From Trochalopteron elliotii (lineage: Eukaryota; Chordata; Aves; Passeriformes; Leiothrichidae), in the NCBI GenBank assembly GCA_024734555.1, contig JANPWX010000077.1:3287887-3351886 (forward strand): DNA of 64,000 bases, read 5' to 3'. Positions within the stretch are counted from its first letter, which is position 1, and each line of letters opens with the position of its first letter. This document shows positions 24,541-37,169 of this stretch, in pieces. The translations under genes were made by a program, and so were the position numbers. The notes beneath the pieces were generated by a model. It saw only the letters and a program-made list of their open reading frames with translations. It made no database searches and was not told the DNA's origin.

Positions 24541-27500
24541 TTTTTCATATTTTGGGGGTTACTCTTAGCTAAGTAACTACATTCTTTATGTTGCAATATC
24601 TTTGACATATTGAATGGAATTATGAAATTTTAAAAAATTGATGCCACAAAAATGCTTGGAGAATTTAATGAAACTTTAAACAATTGTAAACCAAGTTATT
24701 TAAATGAAGTAGTTTTAAAGAGGAACATTCATTAGAGACACCTTACATTATTAGGAGTGGGATTGCTTTCCAACACTTATACACTGGTGTATATCATAGG
24801 CGTCCCTAGGAAAGTCCAGTGTCTAAGTGCCAAGACTATGAATATCTGGGGAAATTTGCTGCCTGAACATACTTAAACATAGGTATGCAGTGTTATCTGA
24901 GATGCTCAGTGTTTTACCATGATAGCTGTCACATATGACGTTGTGTATCCAAGAGATTTATCTCCTTGAGAAAACAATTCAGGGGGTCCAAAATTGTGCT
25001 TGATTCCTATGTCCGGGAAATCAAATCCTATGCCTGGGCAAGAAAGTTGGCCAAGTGCCTAGAGAGCTATTGTGCACAACAAATATATGAGTTTGCACTG
25101 CTTGAGAGTGATTTGAACAGATGTCTTGACCTCACAGAATATAATTTAATCACCTAAATATGGGCAGCTAATGCTGTTTGAGCTGCTATAGGGAAGCTTT
25201 TCTGACTGCTGAGCCAGAGTGATCTGGATTGCCATGTTTTATGCACCAGTCCTAAGAGGATGCCTCAGACAACCAAGGACTTTCCACACAATGATGTCAG
25301 GCTGTAAATGTCTGTAGTCAAGAAATAAGGCTTTATTTGTTAAAACAGACCAAAATTCAAGTTATTTTAGACAATAATTTAAACAGAACTGAAGGACTCT
25401 TTGGAAGGCATCATAATGCATCATGCCTGCAACTTGAAATCATGCAAAGTCGAACTAAGGCTATTCACCCAATTTCTGGCATGAGTAATCACAAGTAACA
25501 CTGGAATATTCTGTCAATAAATAATCTTGATTCACTACAAGTTCCTTTAAGATTTTATATAGTTTGATTTATATAAAGTGTGTTCTAATTCAGGTGCAGA
25601 TATTGGACTTGAAGAACAAATAAATCCATTAGATTTCATTAGATAATGAAATTGTTATACAAATAATCAGACTAGGTCATAGAATGCATATTTGGATTGT
25701 GACCTCAGGGCCTATAACATTTGCAGAGTTCAAGACTTCTAGGAATGGTGTTAAAAGAGCTTGAGGATGTCTGAGAGAAGAGACACACGAGGGAATACAG
25801 TGTCAGCTTTGAAGTGAGATCAAGAATTACACATTTACTAAGAATAAAACAGCACTTGTTGGATTAACAACTTAAAAAGAGAAAGAGGAATTAATTCCCA
25901 TTTCTGTCTAATTGGAAGATGCTGCCACTTTAACTACCTTGTGTATCACACCTCCTATTTTCATTATTAATATTCCTAGAGTAAAAGTGACAATTCAGGA
26001 ATATTGGGATATTTCTTTCTCAAAATATAGAGGAAGACATCTGCAAAATGTTTGCAATAGTCTGCATGAATCACATGAACTACTCACTATGTGTCATTTG
26101 TGAAATACTTCAGAAAAAGACAGTTTGCCTTTTATTGAGGGTGTTGCTGACAGGAGACAGCCAAAAGACTTTGTGGAACTTTGAAAATTCTTTCTCTCCA
26201 GTGATGGTGTAGAAGGCCACGTTGACCAGTTTTGTCTGTCCCTGGTGTTTATTATTTCTGACAATAAAAAGTTGGTAAAAGACTTACAGGACAGTTTGTG
26301 TAAATGCCATCTTTTGTTTACTCTTTGACTTGGACAGTGTCTGATTTCCTAGACACACAATAGGAATGTAGGAGGAAAGTTAGCTATTACTCACAGTCTG
26401 CTGTCAGTTTAAGCCTTCACAACCTGTCACATCTTGTGAGAACTGAAGATGCAAATCAGTCTTTCTCTGGAATATATTCCTTTTTATGCTTGAGTTTCTT
26501 GAAAAGCAACATAAATCTATTAATAAATGTTCAGTAATAACACTAATGATCTCCTCTCTACCACTGAGAAAATATGGAATAAACGATATCTAGAAATCTG
26601 CATTCACCTTAAGGAGACCTTTAAGAAAAAAACCAATTAAATCACAGAACTTTCTTATAAATTTACTTTTTTCTAAACCAAAATTATATGGAATTTACCT
26701 AGTCCCTTTCATTTTCTCATCACTGTTTTTGCACACTTCTTCAGTGATTCAAAGATGACTTCAGTAATCTACCTTTGGTTTTATATTGCAAGGACCTTTT
26801 CGAGCCATAATTTCTTAAATAAATTGTCATTAATATGTGAAAAAGATGTTTGTATCTTTATGTATCTGTTGATCTATCCTCACTTATTCAATACAAATTT
26901 TCATGTTTCTTTAGACCAGAAGATTTTGATCTTTCATTTATGTACCAAGCAGCTAACACAAAGTGCTACTATTGATCTGAGATTAGTCTTTTAGCAAAAT
27001 ATAACATCTAAATAAATTTCCTAGTTTCAAGTATGAGTAAATTCAGTCCAGTATTTTTTAATGGAAAAGACATTGCTTTATACATAATAAAGATTTATCA
27101 TCATTTTGATATGTAGCTTTGCAAGGTAGTCTTTTTGATTTTATGAGGTGTTAATCTACTAACAATGGCCACAACAATGTCTCAAACTTTAATTGTGAAA
27201 GGTTTCTTTTTTTCTTTTATTTTTGTCATCAAGTGTCTGTATGACCCTATGCCATTTCATTTTTGAGTTACTAATGAAGTGGAAAATAACAGATGCTTTA
27301 AAAAGTCTATGACAAAAGAGCAATAGTTTCTTCTCTCAGAGGGATGTCTGTCTACCACACTACTTCCACAATGCAGACTAAAGTCTCTCCTTTTATATTT
27401 TATTATCTGTCTTTCAAATGCATAATTTACAACTTGAGTTGAGCTGTTTTCATTCAATCCTCTGACCACCAGACTTCCTCACTGGCTCTGTGAAGCATAA

Positions 27501-28789
27501 CTCTGAACTTTATCTGTTTGACTTACATTCTGCATTACGTGATTTGTACATTTTTGCTATCAGGATTGTCGCATATTCCTTTTGCAGCAAAAGAATAATT
27601 TAGTCTTCATGATGGATAGGATTTAACGTAAGTGTAGAAAAATGTTTCAGACCCATCTGTTTTCAGAGAATTTAAATTGTCACTTAAAAAAAATTGCAAT
27701 ACTAACACTTGCCATGATGTTCCGAGATAAGATAGTGAACGCCATAGGTTATGAGCAAGGAAGCACTCTATGTAAGTAGGCCTACCTCTAAATTTAAGCA
27801 GAATTAGCATGTAAATATGACAGCTAAAAAAATATTATGAAATTTTTGCTAGTACTAATTGAAGTTTATTTTCTTTCAACACAAATGTTTAGATTTTAAA
27901 TAAAACTAAGGAAATGAAAATATTACTTTTGAATATAAAAAAAAATATTTTTCTATGCTTGCCTTTGCAAACGTTTTTGACAATTCAATTCTCATCACAC
28001 CAAATGTGAGTGGGACTAAATTTCAGTGGCTTAATTAAAATATTTTTAGTTAAATTATACCCAAACTATAAATTATTTTTACTATCTAATTTTATTTTTT
28101 AATGTTGGGAACTGTCAAGTACTTTCTGAAAGGCTTTTGCAGACATATGGTGTGGTATGCTTGTACCATTGAATGCCATCTGCTGTCTAGGCTTAAATGT
28201 ACACTAATTTTACTTTCAATTCATAATGAACATGAAGAATGAATGTGACCCATGTACTGCAATTTGGCTAAGTCATTGACAGGTGTACTTTTAAGATATA
28301 AAACATATTTGTAATTATAAAATGGCTATTTGCAAGTTCCCAGGTGGGTATGTAGCCATTAGTAACAAATAATTGCATGCCAGCCCTTTTTGCTCCCAAC
28401 CACTTTACTGGGACAAAAACTAGAGAGATGAAAGTATGAGGCATTCCCTTACTAATAAGCATATAAAAGTTGTACAATTTGCATTGCCACATTTAAACCT
28501 AAGAAAGACTTTAAAGCATATGTTTAACATGTAAATGGAGATCAGATTTGGGAACATACAGGATGTCCAAGAAAAAATAATGTGTGCACATGTTATAATT
28601 TATCATCCTTTACATCACAAGATGACAAATTATCCGAAACAAGTCACGCTAACAACTTTGACCATCATCCAGAACAAAAAAACTTAATGATGTAGTAAAT
28701 GCATCAATTGTGAATGATTTGTCAAGAATTTGATGGAGAATCACAATGGTGAATTGTGTTAAGATGTATGGTCGTGTCTTCACTAAAAA
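24541..28789. other. AT-rich DNA, nothing recognised except a possible CTCF-like site
   Basis: About 4.2 kb without a recognised gene or repeat. Short frames at 24966-25157, 26755-26994 and others have no motif. The CTCF-like match at 28174-28186 is listed separately. Confidence 0.55.
28174..28186 (-). promoter_or_regulatory. CTCF-like core motif (candidate)
   Basis: The reverse strand reads 'cagcagatggca', a full match to the degenerate core CASYAGRKGGCR commonly used for CTCF. A 12-base match of this degeneracy is not rare by chance, so binding is not implied. Confidence 0.25.
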
Positions 28790-29202
28790 TAGGGACAGAC
28801 CAAATCTTATGAGGAGGAGCTGAGGGACCCAGAGTTGTTTAGTCTGGAGAAATGGAAACTTAGGGTACAGCTTATCACTCTGCATGCATCATTCCTCTAC
28901 ATGAAAGGAAACTGTAGCAAGGTGGGGCTCCTCCTCTTCTCTCTGGTGAAGTGGTGGGACAAGATGAAACAGTCTCAAGCTGCAACAGGTGAGGTTTAAA
29001 TAGATATTAGCAAAAAAAATCTTCACCAAAAGAGCTTTCAAGCACTGAACAGGCTGTGCAGGGAAGTGGTGGAGTCACCACCCCTTGAAATATTTAAAGG
29101 GTGTGTAGATGTGGCACTTGATGGTTTAGTGATGGACTTGACAGTGTCAGGTTTACAGTTGAATTCATGACCTTAAAGATCTTTTCTAGCCTAAATGATT
29201 TA
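28790..29202 (+). mobile_element. CR1 LINE, 5'-truncated 3' portion
   Basis: Forward-strand landmarks: 'gaggaggagctgagggacc', 'ttgtttagtctggagaa', 'gaacaggctgtgcagggaagtggtggagtcaccacccc', 'gatggtttagtgatggac', and the tail 'gaccttaaagatcttttctagcc'. About 410 bp, moderately diverged. An A-rich stretch (29203-29238) follows. Confidence 0.88.
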
Positions 29203-29238
29203 CTTAAAAAAACAAAAAAAAACAAAAAAAAAAACCTC
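29203..29238. repeat. A-rich tract after a CR1 end
   Basis: A runs of 7-11 bases separated by single C. CR1 elements normally end in a short octamer-like repeat rather than poly-A, so this may be an independent tract. Confidence 0.8.
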
Positions 29239-29423
29239 CCAAATTCAGCTGGACAAAAATCTTAGAATGTTTAACATAATAGCCATGTCTTCGTAAACTG
29301 CAATGTACTTAATAAGAAAGAAATACTACTGTTCATGTAACTAATGGAGTTGCATAGAAATAGAAGTTTTCTGTTTTAAATGTCTTGCCTGAATACTGCT
29401 TTTATTCCTCTTTCCATTGAAAA

Positions 29424-29463
29424 TTAGACTAACTTAGTCTAATGTTAGTCTAACTTAGTCTAA
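29424..29463. repeat. Palindrome plus tandem repeats of TTAGTCTAA
   Basis: A perfect inverted repeat (ttagactaa - c - ttagtctaa, 29424-29442) is followed by two more direct copies of 'ttagtctaa' at 29445-29453 and 29455-29463. The spacing is 10-11 bases. Function unknown. Confidence 0.9.
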
Positions 29464-31792
29464 GGCTGGCTTTCTGCTTTCTCCTAGCAGTTTATTCAGT
29501 CATTAATGGCTGTGAAATTTAACAGAAGGATATAACTTTTGAGGCTGTGCCTATGCTGCTTTTCTTAGGAGAAAATCCCGTGTCTGGGAAATTATCGATT
29601 TCAGGGGAATTTCTACATTGTGGTCTCATGGTTTGTTATATACTTCACTCGTGGCATGCCCTCATGTCAGAAGCTTAGTAAGGAGGAGAGAAAAAACTGG
29701 GCAGTGTCCTGACATGCTGACACTTAACTGCTGATGTGGAGCATCTCTAACCCTCCTTACATATGTTACCACGGAGGTTCTACCAACATCACTGAAGGGC
29801 TTGACTTTGGCCAGCAGAGAATCCATCTTGAAGCCATCAGGAACCATCTCTTACAGACATACAGAAAAGTTCTGATGTCTTCTAAAGACACCCCTGCTGC
29901 AGTCCAGCTGCTGCCAAACCTTGCCACCTAAACCTAATATACGCATATTGTTACCTTACATGCTAATGCTCGGCAGATTCACACATCTAGTCTGGGTGAG
30001 GGTGCTCTTATTCTTTGCCTGCTCTGCAGAGCTATTTTGCTGTCAGAATTGCTGCATGTGTCCTGCAGTTAGAATTAGTTTTTTCTACTTCCATTATATA
30101 CACAAGCTTCCAGTTTCAATGATGCAAAATACATCAGGCATTTCATCATCACCTGGATCTCTTCTCTTCCCCATATTTTTGCAACAGATATGTGTAACAC
30201 TTCTCATGTATGATTCACTTGAATAGATCTCACATATATACCTTACTATTGAGCAATTATCATCCATCTCAGACAGAAAACAACAATAACAATAACAACT
30301 ATTATTGTTATAATTTTTACTATTGCTATTATTATTATTGTTATTAATATTATGCTGTATACCTGCAGTATCATTCCTTAGATGAACATAAGCCTAAGTT
30401 TCAACACATATGGATATATTTTGTTTCAGTGTTCTGTGAGAATAAAGCTGTAACCTAGAAGAATGTATGAGCCAGCCCGTTGGAACATCTGTGGGTGAGG
30501 TTTTGCTTGTAGCTTGCTAGGCACCTGAAGAGTAGCCAATGTTAACCCATCAAAACAGAAATAGTAGTGTAAAGTGAAACAGGTTGTGCTGGGGCCAAGA
30601 TATTCAAAATGTCCAAAATAGAAGGATAATTTCTTTGAGAAGGCTCTTGTCTAGTCCTGTAGACTGTATGCTTACTACAGGCCAGATGACATTGGAAGTA
30701 CTTCTTTTTGCATAGTTTTATTTAAATTACTATAGTTTGTCCACACATAAACGTGTCTGTGACATAACTAAAGTAAGGTAAGTGGGTAAATTTAGAAGAC
30801 TTAAAAAGTTCATTTCTGATTCAAATTAAAACAATTCTACAGATTCCTACAGTAGTTTCTGCCTCACTTTTTCCATTATTAGTGTAGATGCTTGTGCAGA
30901 CTCCTGGTGAAATAAGCAATTCAGGGCACCACTGGAAAGCTGGTCACTAATTCTAATCTACATATAAGGAAGCTGGGTGACATGAAGCTCCACCTATGTT
31001 AAATAACCACCAAAATGCATACATGACTTTGATTTTATGATTGAAGCAATTAATTTCCTTAAATAAAGTTGATATGTATTTTATGGAAATGGGTACTGAA
31101 GTCTTAATCTTGAGCTGAGTTTTTCCTTTACCAGAATAAAAATTGTGCTTCTGAAGCACAAATATGAGCTAGTTTAAAGAATATTATATTATATTCTTAT
31201 ATGTTTTATTATAAGAAATGTTATATATATTTCTTATATAATAAAAACATTACTGAAATGTTTATTAAAAGTAGATATAACTCATTTTTCAAGAGATGAA
31301 GTAACTAAATTTGCATTTATTCAAATCTTCTAATTTAATATTTTTGTGTATTGCAAGAGTCTAAGCACCATCTAAATGAAGATATTTTTTTCCACATAAA
31401 TCCAAAGATTTATGTCTTTAACTTTAGAAGCCTGATAAATTAATAGTACTCCAGGCTCACTTTACAGTCAGAAGAAAGAAATAAAAAATCTCCAGAGGGA
31501 CACGCCATATAAGATCCAAATTGCTTTCTGGAGATGCTTCACTCTTTTTATTGATTACATAAAGAGCCTTGACACTTCTATAATGGGAAGGATGAATCTG
31601 AACTACAATAACTAGTGCTTTTCTTTAAACTGAATTAGCTGTACTTCCAATATTTTCCTAATTTTCTTTTTCTGATCACTACCTTGCCTTTTATGATTAC
31701 TATTTTCATCCTTCCACATTTTATTACTGTGAACTGTGCATGTAAGTTAAGAATAGCTAGTGTCTTTTTTTGACCTAGTAGATTCATTAGAA
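29464..31792. other. AT-rich DNA, possible old repeat at about 29640-30010
   Basis: 29640-30010 is richer in G and C than its surroundings and has phrases such as 'aatccatcttgaagccatcaggaacc' that recall old bird LTR sequence, but I cannot assign it. 30280-30355 is an ATT/AAT-rich simple stretch. 31205-31245 contains a near-perfect inverted repeat (tttattataagaaat against atttcttatataataaa). No gene seen. Confidence 0.45.
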
Positions 31793-32293
31793 ATAGAACC
31801 ATAGAATGGTTTCAGTTGGAAGAGACCTTAAAGATCATCTAGTTCCAACCCCCACTTCCATAAGTAGGGACACTTTTCATTAGACCAGGTTGCTCAAAAC
31901 TCCATCTAACCTAGCTTCAAACACTTCCAGGGATGGGGCATCCACGACTTCTCTGAGCAACTTGTCACCTGTCTACACCTTCACAATGAAGAATTTCTTC
32001 CTAATGTCTAATTCAAAACTATTCTCTTTCAATTCAAAGCCTTTCTTGCTTTTCCTGGAATTAGATGCCCTTTAAAAAAGTCTCCCTCCCTCTATCTTGT
32101 AGACTCCTTTCAGATACAGAAAGGCTGCAGTTAAGACACCTTGAAGTCTTCTCATTTCCAGGCTGAACAATCCCAATTGTCTCAGACTTCCCTCATAGAT
32201 GAGGTGCTACATCCCTCTAATCATCTTGGTTGCAACCCCTTCACCTCTCCTCCTTCATCTGCTCCTTATGAACAGCCATTGATAATTGCACGT

Positions 32294-32749
32294 TCAGTCA
32301 TGGGATTCATTCCACCAAGTTTCAGTAAGGGCAACAAGGTCATAACTTTCTAGCAGCAAGGTGGCTTCCAGCTCTTCCTGTTTGCTGCTCATGCTGCATG
32401 CATTGATGTAAAAGCACCTCAGCCCGCCTGTTGGTGCCATGGCCTTCCTAGAGGAGCCCCTCTTTAATCCTTCAAAATATTTCCCTGGTGTTTTCCTATT
32501 GGCTTCTGTCACCAGATGAGTCCCTGGCTCACCTCTGCAAGACTGCAAGGATGCTCTAGTGTGGCCAGCACTTTTCAGAGCCACTGGCAGAAGGGCCTCA
32601 AAAGCATCCCATCCCTCTAATCTTTGCATATCATCCCACAGCTTCCCAGGGACAAACCTGATATTGTCCCACTCTCCTGTCACATCTAGTTTAAAGCTCT
32701 GCCAATGATCTCTGCTGGTTCCTGAGCAAACACTTTCCCCCCTTGCCAA
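32294..32749 (-). pseudogene. CR1 ORF1-ORF2 spacer and ORF2 endonuclease N-terminus
   Basis: A 151-codon open frame that overlaps the end of the ORF1 remnant in another frame. Residues 1-108 are probably translated intergenic spacer. From residue 109 (about 32425) it reads GLRCFYINACSMSSKQEELE, the start of the CR1 apurinic-type endonuclease, with Asn116 in place. The second motif, LTETWWNESH, carries the metal-binding Glu143. The frame ends right after this, where the internal deletion joins the 3'UTR. The catalytic Asp and His blocks are missing. Truncated and non-functional. Confidence 0.85.
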
Positions 32750-33090
32750 GAAAGGTGACTCCTGTCTGATGACAGGATGCCTGGTGCTGCATAGATCATT
32801 CCATTGTCAAAAAACCAAAAGCTTTGGTAGTGACACCGTCCATGGAGCCATGTACTAATAGCTTCAGCCCATGTGTTTCTTTTAATATTGCTGCCTTCAA
32901 GTGGAAGTACATAAGAGAATAAAAGTTGTGCCCTAGAATCCCTTATGATCCACCCCAAGGCCCTAAATTCCTTTCTGATTGCGCTCAGACTAAGTGTTGC
33001 AACTTCATCACTCAGTCCCTGTGTGGAAGGTCCGTCATGGGTAGTAGTCTGAAGGTTGCACCAGTCTAGGAAGTTTTCTGGAGACATCAA
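32686..33090 (-). pseudogene. CR1 ORF1 C-terminal esterase remnant
   Basis: A 134-codon open frame. Residues 28-134 match the C-terminal half of the SGNH/GDSL esterase domain of CR1 ORF1 proteins. AIRKEFRALGWIIRDSRAQL is the helix-strand unit before the last blocks, FWFFDNGMIY corresponds to the 'FGFFDHGxLF' segment, and SSDRSHLSWQG carries the Asp-x-x-His pair (Asp109, His112) of the catalytic triad. The frame ends in the typical 'RALN' and a stop. The N-terminal blocks (GDSL, GTND) are missing upstream of 33090. Although the frame is open, the half domain lacks the nucleophile Ser and cannot be active. Confidence 0.8.
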
Positions 33091-34487
33091 AACTCATGAT
33101 ATAAATTTAAAAAGTAAGTAAATACAGAAAAGTTACTTTTCTCTACTCTTTGACTATCAATAATACATTTTTTATAGTCTCTTAATCATAAATCTTTCTT
33201 GGAGCATATGACCAAAGAAGTAGGTTTCCTCCCATTTGCTTAGTATGTGAAGAGATATGACACATTTGCTTTTTTTTTTTTTTGCCTTTTATTATTTACA
33301 TGTCTGCTAAATATTAATGATCTCAATACTTTTTTTATCCAGCGAATTTCACCCTTTATAATAGGATGAGCAAAAATTTATGATAGGCTAGACCATCTAT
33401 GTATTTAGAACACGCTGAACTCTCAAAAGCATCAACAGATTCAGACCTCATGGGCTCTGAAATTTGACTTTGTTGATCATAGGTTTCAGCTACTATGTCA
33501 GCAATTTTCTTAAACTTTACTGACAGCCCTTCTAGTCAGCATAATGTATTGTAACCAATACTGTACCCAATGGTGTAGAGATTTAGACACTTTTAGGCTG
33601 CCTAGTCAATATGTTTTACATAACATTGGAGTAGTTCATTATCTTTAGTGTTTTTATTCCCAAATGTCACATGTGGAGTAAAGTATTCTTATTTCCATTT
33701 CCAAAAAAGCTGGTGGAGACACATATTCATTGAGAACTTAAAAGCTAAATTCAGCTGCCTAAACATGATGACAGTTAAAGAAACACATATTATGACAGTC
33801 CACATCTGATTAGTTTGCTATGGTTAGAGTACTTGGATAGCAGGCATCCTGAAATCAGGGATGATTGAGACTCACATTTTGAAAGAGTGCATGAACCTCT
33901 GTACTAATTAATATGTTAATACAGTACTTCTCTTTTTAATTTATATCCCCGGGAAAGTAAAAATCATGGCTTCAGGAAGCCTGTGTCTCTGTCTTACTGA
34001 TTTCATTTAATCTTACCAAAGCCTCCAGTGCCTTTATTTTGTTAATTTATTGTATGAAATCAATTAAGTTACAGTTTTTTATTATGTTATGATGTAAAGT
34101 CATGAATATTTATCATACATATGATAAAAAGTTTTGGACAGCAGAAACAAGAAAGCCCGACAGAGATGACTGTTGGATAAGATTCAGACAAACTTTTGCA
34201 ACAGTGTAGATGTAGAGGAAAATGAAATATGAGAATCAGAAAGCAGTTTTGAGAGGAAAATAAGAGGAAATTCATGAGAATATTGAATATGAGGACTGAA
34301 AACTAAGAAAAGAAGGAGGAAGGAAATGAATAAAAAATTTAATTTTTTTTTCTATAATGGAAATAATAGAGAAGAATGAAAAAAATATTGCTAAAACCTG
34401 AGCAATTCTTTGCACCACACACAGTTTTTTTGTGTTTTGTATATGATAATGGCACCACAGATTTGGCAAGAAATAACTTATGGGTCA
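33091..34487. other. AT-rich DNA, nothing recognised
   Basis: No recognised repeat or coding signal in about 1.4 kb. Confidence 0.6.
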
Positions 34488-34800
34488 TCAGAGAGTCACA
34501 GAGTTTTTGAGATTGGAAGGAACCTCTGGAAGTCATCTTGTCTGACTCCATGCTCCAGCAGGTTTACCTAGAGCAGGCCACCCATCATCAGTTGCAAACT
34601 TGCTGATGATATGCTCTTACCCACTATCCACATCAATAATGGAGCCAGTATTCAACCCTGGGATACATACCTACTTACTGGCCTTTCAACTAGGCATTGT
34701 TCTACTCATCATCACCCTCTTGTCCCAGTTTCCAGTCAACCTACCTGCTGATCTGGCCCATGCAAACCACAAAAAAAACTTCTTTTCATGGCCTGGTAGC
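34488..34800 (-). mobile_element. CR1 LINE fragment with 3' end, rearranged
   Basis: The left part (34488-34585) is the reverse complement of the CR1 3' end: 'gagtcacagagtttttgagattggaaggaacctctggaagtcatc'. From about 34600 the text ('ccagtattcaaccctgggatacatacctacttactggcctttcaactag', 'atcaccctcttgtccc') matches an ORF2-derived CR1 block normally far from the 3' end. An internal deletion therefore lies near 34590. Confidence 0.75.
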
Positions 34801-35245
34801 TAAGACTAATTTTCATAGTTTAACTGATGCCTTAAGATTTTAGTCTTTGTATTTTTCAAACCCTGTACTGCATTAGTGCATAACTCTAATCTCCATGTAA
34901 TATGTCAGCTACGGTCTACACATCTTGGTCAGACAAAACAATTCTTCTAGGCCTGAAATTCAAGGACATCCTACAGTTTTAGGCCCTGAAAAGTATAAAC
35001 AAAAGTGAATTGGGGAAGTGCAAACTGGGGGACTATGACTTCATTACCTGAAGTTTTAATTGGAGAATTAACCCCTAATATGCAAAGAGACCAAACTTGC
35101 ATCTGTCTGAAAAACTCATGACCATTGTCCATTTTAGGTGTAGCCTCTTGGGGAGGCTTTGTATGACCTTATAGTACTTGAATGCTCTTCATGAAATACA
35201 TCCACTTTTAACTTTTTCTGGTCTCTGTTTCTAGGTAAGCCTGAA
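34801..35245. other. Unremarkable DNA
   Basis: No repeat or coding signal recognised between the CR1 fragment and the next LTR. Confidence 0.6.
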
Positions 35246-35819
35246 ATAGGCAACATAACCCCAATCAACAGTCAAGCAGAGCAATGCAGCCACTTGCTCC
35301 CTCCACCAGCAACAAGATAGGGGAGAGAATCAGAGGGGTAAAAGCTAGAAAATTCATCCGTTGAGATATAGAGAGTTTAGTAGGGAAAGCAAAAGCCTCA
35401 CAAGCAAAGCAAAATAAGGAATTATTTCACTACTTCCCATGAGCAGGCAGGTGTTCAGCCTTCTCCAGGACAGCAAGGCCCCAAGATACGTAATGGTTAC
35501 TTGGGAAGACAAACACCATCCCCCCTCCTCTTTTGCCCCAGCTTTTTATATTGAGCATGGTGTCCTGTAGTCTGGAATACCCCTGGGGCAATTTGGGTCA
35601 CCTGTCCTGGCTGTATCTCCTCCCAACCTCTCATGGATCCCCAAATTCTTCACCAGCATACTAGCATGAAAAGAAGAAAAGGCCTCAACTCTGTATAAGC
35701 CCTGCTCAGCAATCAATAAAACACTTTGATATTGTCCACCCTGTGTTCAGAACATAACCAAAACAGTCCCATACAGCCACTGTAAAGCAAATAATTCTAC
35801 CTCAGCCAAAACCAGCAGA
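35246..35819 (-). mobile_element. ERV LTR, family B, full length (about 574 bp)
   Basis: The forward strand opens 'ggcaacataaccccaatcaacag' and ends 'cctcagccaaaaccagcaga'. On the reverse strand this gives a start like TGTGCTGGTTTTGGCTG. A TATA-like box ('aatataaaaagctgg' in reverse, around 35545) precedes the 'cttcccatgagcaggcaggtgttcag' stretch. The 44429 copy shares the C-rich opening, 'ttcactacttcccat(g/a)(g/a)gcagg' and 'gagcatg'. No retroviral internal sequence lies on either side, so it is probably a solo LTR. I could not find a convincing target-site duplication. Confidence 0.75.
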
Positions 35820-37169
35820 AACACCATTCCAGTGTGTGGAAGATGTGGGTTCAAACTTCCTCAAGATAAGAAAAAATCTAGCATCTCAATTCACTTCCAT
35901 GAATCTTTGTCTACAAAGTAGTCACAAGCTTGTCTGTAGCCCTAACCACATCTAGCATCTGTCTCTCCAGAATAGTCACGTGTGACTACAGTTAGATATT
36001 CAAGGAGCTTTCTGGCTAAATAAGAAAATGTTCAATGAAATTAGAGGAATACTGGGAGGTTTTGAAAAGAAGACAGACCAAATCACTATGTGGACTCAGT
36101 CATCTAAAACCCACACTAAATTGGATAGGGCTTAAGCAGTTTGAAACCTCAAGTTATTTAATGATTGAATTACTAGGTGCCATAAACACTGGCAGCTGGC
36201 CAAATTGAAAAATATGATGATAACTAGCTTTGTTCCACTTTTAACAGCTCATTACAGCATGAGAAATTAAACTGCCATATTATTCCCTGTCACAGATGGT
36301 ATGCACAGGTTGAAATTAGTATTTATTAGAGTAATATAATTCCTTTTATCCATAGTTTCCTTTTATCTTACAGAAAGAGGCAGGTGACTGACAATTTTTG
36401 AAATAAAATGGCCTAAGCCTTCTCACCCTCTTTAAATGGCTATATTCAAAAGAGAAAATTCATACTTAAATATGATATTTTAAGAATGTTTCTTAGAACA
36501 AAGCAGGAAAAAACCCAAAGACTGTCATTTTTAAGTAATTTCAGTTTGAAAATAGTTGAAAGTGGCTGTCATATTTTACAAATCACAGGACTGCTGCTGA
36601 ACAGTTAGGGAGCAACCATATAATTTCCTGAAAATAGTTCTTAGAGGATAGGCTGTCAATCAATGTTTTAATTTCTTTATTTTACAAAAAATTCAGATTA
36701 CGACTCAGATATTTTCTCCTGATTTGCTACTTATTCCTTTCCAAGGAAGACCAAGTTTGCACCGAATTCCTTGTTCCTCCTAACTTCAAAAGGATATGGA
36801 GGATATTCTGCAAAAAGAGAGTAAAGGATGTTTGCAAATCAGGGAAATTTATATATGTTCATGCATTCCCTTCCTCTGTAAGTCCCCTCTCTTTTTCTTA
36901 TTTTCTCAGATGATATTGCATTGTAATTTAATAGTTTAGTCCAACTCTAGATTGAAAGTTTGTCTTACAGAAACCAGCATCATAGGCAAACAATATAAAA
37001 TAAAACTATAAATCTTATACCCATAGCCAATGTATACATTATAGCTATTTTACATAGAATATTGTGTTACAGTTAAAATATATTATGGACAGACAAAATT
37101 AAATATGTAATGCTGTAGACAAAACTGGTAGATTTTAAAATGCATTCATTGAACATTGTGGTTAAGATA
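35820..37169. other. AT-rich DNA, nothing recognised
   Basis: No recognised repeat or gene. Confidence 0.6.

Larger units (their letters stand above)
31793..33090 (-). mobile_element. CR1 LINE keeping ORF1 end and ORF2 start, internally deleted
   Basis: The left end is the reverse complement of the CR1 3' end: 'accatagaatggtttcagttgg', then 'gagaccttaaagatcatctag', followed by the expected 3'UTR blocks to about 32285. From 32290 to 33090 the reverse strand instead encodes the end of ORF1 and the beginning of ORF2. At about 32290 the endonuclease stops after about 42 residues and the 3' region begins, so roughly 2.5 kb of ORF2 is absent. The two parts share strand and order, which favours one internally deleted copy over two insertions. 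Confidence 0.88.
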
